From Polyangiaceae bacterium (GTDB lineage Bacteria; Myxococcota_A; Polyangia; Polyangiales; Polyangiaceae): a stretch of 10,309 nt of DNA. The position numbers and the translations under genes were made by a program. Below the pieces are notes generated by a model. It was not told the DNA's origin. It did no database searches and saw nothing but the letters and a program-made list of their open reading frames with translations. This document shows, in pieces, positions 6,318-10,309 of the stretch. Within the stretch, counting starts at the first letter, position 1. Every line of letters starts with the position of its first letter. The stretch covers positions 1 through 10,309 of the forward strand of contig JAICXU010000050.1 in assembly GCA_025934595.1 (NCBI GenBank), written 5' to 3'.

Positions 6318-7166
6318 ATGGCACTCGATCTTTCGCTCGTAGGAAAAAACGGACCCGCGTCGACGCTTTCGTACACGTGGAAAGACGCGGCGCTCTATGC
6401 GCTCGGCATCGGCGCGAAAAAAGACGAGCTCGATTATCTCTACGAAGGTCGCGGTCCGAAGATGTTTCCGAGCTTCGCGGTCGTGCCGACATTTTCTTCG
6501 ATGCTCGAGCGAGTCGCGGAGACCGGCGGCAACATGGCGATGGTCGTCCACGGCGCGCAGAAAGTGAAAGTGCATCGGCCGTTCGCCGCCGCTGCGACGC
6601 TGCACACGATCGGCAAGATTCGCGGCATCTACGACATGCGCCGCTTCGCGAGCGTGATCGTCGACACGGAGACGAAGGACGATGCGGGCGCGCTCATCGC
6701 GACGACGTCGTGGTCGATCATCTTCCGCGGCGAAGGCGGCTTCGGTGGAGATCCGCCTCCGAAAGAGCCGAGCGGCATCGACATTCCCAAGGAAAAACAG
6801 CCCGATTTCGCGATCGAGGAAAGGACGACGCCCGAGCAAGCTCTCCTCTATCGCTTGTCGGGCGATCCGAATCCGCTTCATGCCGATCCCGAGTTCGCGA
6901 AGAACGTCGGCTTCGAGCAAGGGCCGATCCTTCACGGGCTCTGCACGTACGGATTCATGGTGCGCCATGCCGCCAAGGGCGCGTGCGCGGGGGATGCGAC
7001 GAGGATCACGGACATCGACGCGCAGTTTCGGAAGCCCGTGTGGCCGGGCGACACGCTCGTCACCGAAGGCTGGATCGTCGCGCCCGGAAAAGTGGCGCTT
7101 CGTTTGAGCGTGAAAGAACGAAACGAGACGGTGCTCTCGAACGCGTCCATTTGCTTTTCGGCGTGA
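6318..7166 (+). CDS. MaoC-family double-hotdog dehydratase, hydratase-2-like
   Basis: A 282-residue protein of the hydratase-2/MaoC family, which adds water to trans-2-enoyl-CoA to give (R)-3-hydroxyacyl-CoA (or the reverse dehydration). The C-terminal hotdog carries the hydratase-2 motif YRLSGDPNPLHADPEFA (178-194), with the catalytic pair Asp183 and His188 plus Asn185, followed by GFEQGPILHGLCTYGF (198-213). The N-terminal half (about 1-140, starting MALDLSLVGK and including YTWKDAALYALGIGA) is the degenerate substrate-binding hotdog typical of two-domain members such as the C-terminal part of peroxisomal multifunctional enzyme 2. I chose the ATG at 6318 because homologous N termini begin at this point; a GTG at 6294 would add eight residues. 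The thiolase gene follows after 18 bases on the same strand, so the two probably form an acyl-CoA operon. Whether it serves fatty-acid breakdown, synthesis or a polyester pathway cannot be told here. Confidence 0.9.
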   Translation: MALDLSLVGKNGPASTLSYTWKDAALYALGIGAKKDELDYLYEGRGPKMFPSFAVVPTFSSMLERVAETGGNMAMVVHGAQKVKVHRPFAAAATLHTIGKIRGIYDMRRFASVIVDTETKDDAGALIATTSWSIIFRGEGGFGGDPPPKEPSGIDIPKEKQPDFAIEERTTPEQALLYRLSGDPNPLHADPEFAKNVGFEQGPILHGLCTYGFMVRHAAKGACAGDATRITDIDAQFRKPVWPGDTLVTEGWIVAPGKVALRLSVKERNETVLSNASICFSA

Positions 7167-7184
7167 CCGGCGTAGATCGCCGGC

Positions 7185-8372
7185 ATGGCAAATCAATCGC
7201 TCGTCATCCTCGGCGCCAAGCGCACTGCATTCGGAACCATGCTCGGCGCGCTCAAAAACGTGAGCGCTACGGATCTCGCCGTTCATGCGGCAAAAGCCGC
7301 CATTTCGCAGTCAGGCGTCGCCGCCGACGCGATTGGCCACGTGGTCATCGGCAACGTCATGCAGACGTCACCGGACGCGATTTATTGCGCGCGTCACGTC
7401 GGCCTCAAAGCCGGTCTGCCGATCACGACGCCCGCGCTCACGGTGAATCGACTTTGCGGATCGGGATTCCAAGCGATCGTGTCAGGCGCCGAGCAGCTTC
7501 TTCTCGGCGAGGCCGACTGCGTGCTCGTCGGAGGCACGGAAAACATGACGCAGGCTCCGCACATCCTGCGCGGCGGCCGTGAAGGCTTCGCGTTCGGAAA
7601 AGCGCCGGCGATGGAAGACTCGCTCTGGAGCGCCCTCACTGACAGTTACAACAACACGCCGATGGCGGTGACGGCGGAGAACCTCGCCACGAAATATTCG
7701 ATCTCGCGTCAGGACTGCGACGCGTACGCGCTCACGAGCCAGCAGCGTTGGGCGGCGGCGAACGAGGCCGGTCGCTTCGCGAATGAAATCGCGCCGCTCG
7801 AAATCCAGCAGAAAAAGGCCACGATTTCGTTCGCGAAGGACGAGCACCCGCGTCCGCAGACGACGATGGAAATTTTGGCGAAGCTCCCGCCCGTCTTCAA
7901 GAAGGACGGCGTCGTCACCGCCGGCAACGCATCGGGCATTTGCGACGGCGCCGCGTGTCTCGTGCTCGCCACCGAAGACTTCGCGAAGGCGAAAGGTGTG
8001 AAGCCGCTCGCACGTCTCGTGAATTGGGGCGTCGCCGGAGTCGATCCTTCGATCATGGGCATCGGCCCTGCGCCGGCGATCAAGAACGCGCTCTCGCGCG
8101 CGTCGCTGAAATTGAGCGACATGGATCTCGTCGAGGTGAACGAAGCGTTTGCGCCGCAATACCTCGCCGTCGAAAAGGAGCTCGGGCTCGATCGCAACAA
8201 AACGAACGTCGACGGCGGCGCGATCGCGCTCGGACATCCGCTCGGCGCATCGGGCGCGCGCATCACGGCGCACCTCGTCTACGAGCTCGCGCGTCGCGGC
8301 GGCAAATATGCGATCGGGAGCGCGTGCATCGGTGGCGGCCAGGGCATGGCGGTGATTCTCGAGCGCGTGTGA
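7185..8372 (+). CDS. Thiolase (acetyl-CoA C-acyltransferase)
   Basis: A complete 395-residue thiolase, the usual family length. All catalytic elements are intact: the acyl-accepting Cys91 in NRLCGSGFQ, the NEAFA motif at 319-323, His351 in GGAIALGHPLGASGAR (344-359), and the second Cys381 in SACIGGGQGMA (379-389). These enzymes cleave 3-ketoacyl-CoA with CoA to give acetyl-CoA and a shortened acyl-CoA, or condense two acetyl-CoA units. Sequence alone does not distinguish a degradative from a biosynthetic thiolase. The start ATG at 7185 gives the standard N terminus (MANQSLVILGAKRTAFG); its Shine-Dalgarno sequence is weak. The gene follows the MaoC-type dehydratase after 18 bases. The enzymes handle non-adjacent steps, so the 3-hydroxyacyl-CoA dehydrogenase needed between them must be encoded elsewhere. 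It converges on the response regulator across a 222-base spacer. Confidence 0.96.
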   Translation: MANQSLVILGAKRTAFGTMLGALKNVSATDLAVHAAKAAISQSGVAADAIGHVVIGNVMQTSPDAIYCARHVGLKAGLPITTPALTVNRLCGSGFQAIVSGAEQLLLGEADCVLVGGTENMTQAPHILRGGREGFAFGKAPAMEDSLWSALTDSYNNTPMAVTAENLATKYSISRQDCDAYALTSQQRWAAANEAGRFANEIAPLEIQQKKATISFAKDEHPRPQTTMEILAKLPPVFKKDGVVTAGNASGICDGAACLVLATEDFAKAKGVKPLARLVNWGVAGVDPSIMGIGPAPAIKNALSRASLKLSDMDLVEVNEAFAPQYLAVEKELGLDRNKTNVDGGAIALGHPLGASGARITAHLVYELARRGGKYAIGSACIGGGQGMAVILERV

Positions 8373-8403
8373 AGCCGCCGTTCGCCGTATCAAAATGATG
8401 ACG

Positions 8404-8413
8404 AAGGCGCCTT
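8404..8413. repeat. 10-bp palindrome in the convergent spacer
   Basis: AAGGCGCCTT is a perfect palindrome 31 bases after the thiolase stop codon. It is the first of four palindromic elements in the 8373-8594 spacer. Its function is unknown. Confidence 0.35.
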
Positions 8414-8432
8414 GAAGTAGCCGGTTGTGTCG

Positions 8433-8463
8433 CGTTTACGCGTTTTCTCGAGTCGCGTAAACG
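8433..8463. terminator. Perfect 10-bp hairpin in the convergent spacer, possible bidirectional terminator
   Basis: CGTTTACGCG (8433-8442) and CGCGTAAACG (8454-8463) are perfectly complementary around an 11-base loop. Lying between convergent genes, it could end transcription from both sides. No T run follows the stem on either strand, so the termination role is inferred from position and stem quality only. It could equally be a protein-binding site. Confidence 0.45.
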
Positions 8464-8496
8464 TCATGATTTGTCGGAAAAATGGCTGGCTCATGC

Positions 8497-8525
8497 GGTA
8501 GCGATCCTTTCGCCGAGGAGCTGCC
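8497..8525. other. Imperfect hairpin in the convergent spacer
   Basis: GGTAGC (8497-8502) pairs with GCTGCC (8520-8525, one G-T pair), and inside it TCCT (8505-8508) pairs with AGGA (8516-8519) around a 7-base loop, leaving a 2-base bulge. The stem is about 10 bp long and is followed on the plus strand by AAAAA. It may be part of an RNA 3' end structure. No function is shown. Confidence 0.35.
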
Positions 8526-8535
8526 AAAAACGATT

Positions 8536-8574
8536 GACAGACTTCGGGTGCATCCCGCAATTTTGAAAACTGTC
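8536..8574. other. Nested inverted repeats in the convergent spacer
   Basis: An outer pair GACAG (8536-8540) and CTGTC (8570-8574) encloses an inner pair CGGG (8545-8548) and CCCG (8554-8557). The arms are short, so this is weak evidence of structure. It is listed because it continues a run of palindromes across this gene-free stretch of 222 bases, in which I see no open reading frame worth calling. Confidence 0.2.
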
Positions 8575-8594
8575 GGGGGCTCTTGCTCCTACCT

Positions 8595-9371
8595 CTATTT
8601 GGATTTTCGTCGTGACTCCGCCGGCTCGTGCAGTCCGAGCCGCACCGCGAGCCGATGAAAGTTCGCGCGCTTCATGTGGAGCGCCCGCGCCGCGTCCGTG
8701 AGATTTCCGCCGGCGCGCGCGATCGCTTCTGCGAGCACCTGCTTCTTCACTTCTTGCACGTAGAACTCCATCGGCTTCATCGCGCGTCTTCGCTCCGGAA
8801 ACATGCGAGCCACCTCGTCGCCGAGCGAGCGTCCGTTCTCTTCCGTTTCCGTGCTCTCCGCGTCGGTGTCGTCGGTGCGTCGAAGCCGTCGCATCGATTC
8901 GATCTGCGCCGGAGAGCGCTTCGCGATCGCGAGCTCGAGCCCGCGTTGCACGGCGCTCCGGAGAAGCTCGTTGTCGTCGCCTTTTTCGATCACGTCGATC
9001 GCGCCGAGATGCATCGCTTGCACGGCGACCTTCACGTCGGCGCGACCCGTGAGGACGACGACGGGCGTGTACGCGGTTTGCCCGATGACCTCGCGCAAAA
9101 ACTCGATCCCTTCGTCGGGGCTATCCGATTGAAGCGCCAAGTCGAGCACAATCATGTCGGGCGGCTTCCGGCACGCCATCGATGCGCGCGCTTCGTCGAG
9201 GTTCGCCGCTTCCAAGAACTCGAAGCAATCTTTGCCGAGCACGCGCCGTACCGTCCTTCGCACCGCGGGCTCGTCGTCCACGATCAAAATGCGAAGCTTT
9301 CGCTCGTCGACGACGAAGCGATCGACCGATGCGCCGTACGGCTTGGCCGCACGCTTCTGCGCATACCCCAT
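8595..9371 (-). CDS. Response regulator with receiver domain and Fis-type DNA-binding helix-turn-helix, no AAA+ domain
   Basis: A 258-residue two-component regulator. The receiver domain (about 26-145) has the acidic pair Asp32-Asp33 in ILIVDDEP, phospho-acceptor Asp77 in MIVLDLAL, switch Thr108 in VVVLTGR and Lys130 in DVIEKGD, so it should be phosphorylatable. The loop after Asp77 is a little longer than usual and acidic. A charged linker (about 150-200, with an acidic stretch DDTDAESTETEENG) leads to a Fis-type helix-turn-helix (about 207-248, AEAIARAGGNLTDAARALHM, then KRANFHRLAVRLGL). NtrC-type activators carry an AAA+ sigma-54 ATPase between these parts; here it is absent, as in the RegA/ActR/PrrA group. 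It should therefore act as a plain DNA binder. The start is uncertain: the ATG at 9371 has no clear Shine-Dalgarno sequence, and a GTG lies one codon upstream. No histidine kinase gene is in the window. The hypothetical gene upstream on the same strand ends 77 bases before it. Confidence 0.9.
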   Translation of the reverse strand: MGYAQKRAAKPYGASVDRFVVDERKLRILIVDDEPAVRRTVRRVLGKDCFEFLEAANLDEARASMACRKPPDMIVLDLALQSDSPDEGIEFLREVIGQTAYTPVVVLTGRADVKVAVQAMHLGAIDVIEKGDDNELLRSAVQRGLELAIAKRSPAQIESMRRLRRTDDTDAESTETEENGRSLGDEVARMFPERRRAMKPMEFYVQEVKKQVLAEAIARAGGNLTDAARALHMKRANFHRLAVRLGLHEPAESRRKSK

Positions 9372-9414
9372 CACCGCAATTAAAGACGGAGCTGCGCGAA
9401 GCACAAGAGCTAGC

Positions 9415-9440
9415 CGCGCGGCGCTTTTTGCGCTGGCGCG
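9415..9440 (-). other. GC-rich hairpin between the hypothetical gene and the response regulator
   Basis: GCGC arms (9421-9424 and 9430-9433) flank a 5-base loop (AAAAA on the minus strand). They are extended by an outer pair CGCGC/GCGCG (9415-9419 and 9436-9440) across a small asymmetric bulge. The stem of about 9 G-C pairs sits in the 77-base gap between the two minus-strand genes. With no U run after it, it may stall or protect the transcript, or partly uncouple expression of the regulator. The rest of the gap shows nothing clear. Confidence 0.4.
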
Positions 9441-9448
9441 TCGCAGAC

Positions 9449-9880
9449 TTACGCTTCGACGAGGATGCGACCCTGCTCGCGGGCGACTTCGACGTCGTCG
9501 AGCGCGCGCGCCTGTGCGCCTCCGGCCTCGACGTCTTCGCCGAGAAGCACGGCCCAACGAACCGCGTTGCGCATCGCACGTACGGCATCGAGCGCGGAGC
9601 GGAGGCTCGGGAACGTCCATGACAGCGTTCCCGGCTGCACGTTCTCCCAGCCGTAGACGATGAGCGTGACTTCCTCGAGCGCATGCGCGTCGGCGAGAGA
9701 CGCGACCGAGGGGCGCTCGTCGTCGAGATCGATCGCGCGACGCGCGGTCACGAACACGCCTGACTCCGTGGGTCGCGGAACGAGAGGAGAATGGCGCGCA
9801 ACCTTGTGCGCGTCGCGATCACTCTCGGGCATGGCGATGAACTGCATCTCCCGAGATAACTTGCTCGTGCCTGCTGCCAT
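9449..9880 (-). CDS. Hypothetical protein, probably cotranscribed with the response regulator
   Basis: A 143-residue cytoplasmic protein with no signal peptide or membrane helix; I do not recognise the family. The first 45 residues are polar and likely disordered. The remainder looks like a small compact alpha/beta domain: a beta-strand-like VTLIVYGWENVQPG (71-84), a Trp/Phe-rich LSWTFPSL, then an amphipathic helix RSALDAVRAMRNAVRWAVLLG (94-114) and an acidic, helical tail. The ATG at 9880 has AAAGGGG ending 5 bases upstream (9886-9892), good spacing, so I prefer it. An in-frame ATG at 10051 would give 200 residues, adding an Arg-rich stretch of 57 residues with somewhat lower third-position GC and no ribosome binding site. 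Residue composition and third-position GC support a real gene. It could be a regulatory partner of the downstream response regulator, but that is only an inference from position. Confidence 0.65.
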   Translation of the reverse strand: MAAGTSKLSREMQFIAMPESDRDAHKVARHSPLVPRPTESGVFVTARRAIDLDDERPSVASLADAHALEEVTLIVYGWENVQPGTLSWTFPSLRSALDAVRAMRNAVRWAVLLGEDVEAGGAQARALDDVEVAREQGRILVEA

Positions 9881-9885
9881 TCCCG

Positions 9886-9892
9886 CCCCTTT
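9886..9892 (-). promoter_or_regulatory. Ribosome binding site supporting the start at 9880
   Basis: AAAGGGG on the minus strand ends 5 bases before the ATG at 9880. It is the main reason for choosing this start over the in-frame ATG at 10051, which lacks one. Confidence 0.4.
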
Positions 9893-10082
9893 GCCTTTCG
9901 AAGCTGCGCGGATGTCTCCGCGACCGAGCGCGCAAATCTGCCGCGCGTCCAGCTCGACCTGGCCTCGCGAAATGCTCCGCTGTCGCCGTGATCGCTGGGC
10001 GACGACGGCGCGCTCTTCGCGAAATCCGAAAAGGCGAGCGAGCTTTCGCATGACAAGAACGGAGTCTCACGGGCAGCGGGGA

Positions 10083-10188
10083 GCGACAAGACAAAATCGA
10101 CTATCGCGCCGTGTCATTCGTTTGTCGCAACGCGACATTGCCATTTGTCGCACGGCTCCGTGTCGACCTACGATGCGAGCGTGTCGAC
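10083..10188. promoter_or_regulatory. Cluster of TGTCG/CGACA motifs, candidate operator region
   Basis: Six copies of TGTCG or its complement lie within 106 bases (10084, 10123, 10133, 10146, 10161, 10182). They include a perfect inverted repeat TGTCGC-AAC-GCGACA (10123-10137), a further TGTCGC at 10146, and two direct copies of GTGTCGAC (10160-10167, 10181-10188) exactly 21 bases apart, two helical turns. A weak minus-strand promoter candidate overlaps it: TTGCGA (10125-10130) and GATAGT (10100-10105), with long 19-base spacing. The cluster lies upstream of the hypothetical gene on the minus strand: 32 bases from the alternative ATG at 10051, or about 200 from the ATG at 9880. Motif density is seen directly; regulation is inferred. 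Confidence 0.45.
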
Positions 10189-10309
10189 GAACCAGAGTCA
10201 GCCATTTCGTCGCTCGTCGTTGCCTACGCTTCCGCCAGGTCTTGCCGCCGCCACCACTGCCGCGCGTGCGGCTGCGCTTCGAGCTCCCTCCTGGCCGCTG
10301 AGGCCGCTC

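Larger units (their letters stand above)
9881..10309. other. 429-base stretch without a confident gene; a gene end may enter from the right edge
   Basis: No complete gene is convincing here apart from a possible N-terminal extension of the hypothetical protein (to 10051). At the right edge all three minus-strand frames are open. One ends at a TGA at 10198-10200 with an Ala/Gly-rich tail of 36 residues. One ends at a TAG at 10224-10226, a 27-residue tail with high third-position GC. The third stays open to 10067 but is Arg-rich. Either of the first two could be the C terminus of a gene outside the window; I cannot choose between them. The stretch also holds the TGTCG motif cluster. Confidence 0.3.

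Noticed and set aside
6279..7286. Possible N-terminal extension of the SctT-like protein
   Set aside because: It is antisense to the MaoC-type dehydratase and Arg-rich. The hydrophobic family-like sequence begins only near 6278.
7482..8393. Minus-strand open frame of 303 codons opposite the thiolase
   Set aside because: It has an Arg-rich shadow composition opposite a complete thiolase with all catalytic residues.
8534..8562. Sigma-70-like promoter beginning with a perfect TTGACA on the plus strand
   Set aside because: The hexamer at 17-base spacing (GCAATT) matches the -10 consensus at only two positions, and any transcript would be antisense to the response regulator.
1..10309. CRISPR arrays, insertion sequences, tRNA or rRNA genes
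   Set aside because: I saw no regularly spaced repeats, no transposase-like protein, no terminal inverted repeats around a gene and no tRNA-like cloverleaf.

Overview
The window is high-GC DNA (my rough impression is mid-60s percent, strongest at third codon positions). Its gene content points to a Myxococcota bacterium, probably of the Polyangia: a Ser/Thr kinase with an N-terminal zinc ribbon and a proline-rich linker, an orphan type III export gene, a small Cys-containing lipoprotein and a receiver-Fis regulator. This assignment is inferred from gene style; there is no rRNA or marker phylogeny here. The DNA looks chromosomal. I see no transposase, integrase, CRISPR array, tRNA or rRNA gene.

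Layout. (1) 1-169, minus: start of a secreted lipoprotein running off the left edge. (2) 349-2180, minus: scpA and scpB, joined by a 4-base stop/start overlap; they encode the partners of SMC in chromosome condensation and segregation. (3) 2297-5502, plus: divergent from scpA, a transmembrane Ser/Thr protein kinase whose gene overlaps by 10 bases a predicted outer-membrane beta-barrel gene. A 9-bp perfect inverted repeat lies on that junction. (4) 5529-6278, minus: a lone SctT/FliR-family type III export membrane protein, convergent with the barrel gene. (5) 6318-8372, plus: a MaoC-type (hydratase-2-like) double-hotdog dehydratase followed by a thiolase, a small acyl-CoA metabolism operon. (6) 8373-8594: a convergent spacer with four palindromic elements. 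(7) 8595-9880, minus: a hypothetical gene followed by a receiver-Fis response regulator, separated by a GC-rich hairpin. (8) 9881-10309: no convincing complete gene, but a cluster of TGTCG/CGACA motifs upstream of the hypothetical gene; a gene end may enter from the right edge.

How the genes fit together. ScpA and ScpB act together. The kinase and barrel gene are probably cotranscribed and translationally coupled, so an envelope-sensing role for the kinase is plausible but unproven. The dehydratase and thiolase act on neighbouring acyl-CoA intermediates. The hypothetical gene and response regulator may share a transcript. No single undescribed defence or mobile system is evident. The most unusual signals are the AT-rich inverted repeat at the kinase/barrel junction, the TGTCG motif cluster near the right end, the orphan SctT, and the run of palindromes in the convergent spacer.
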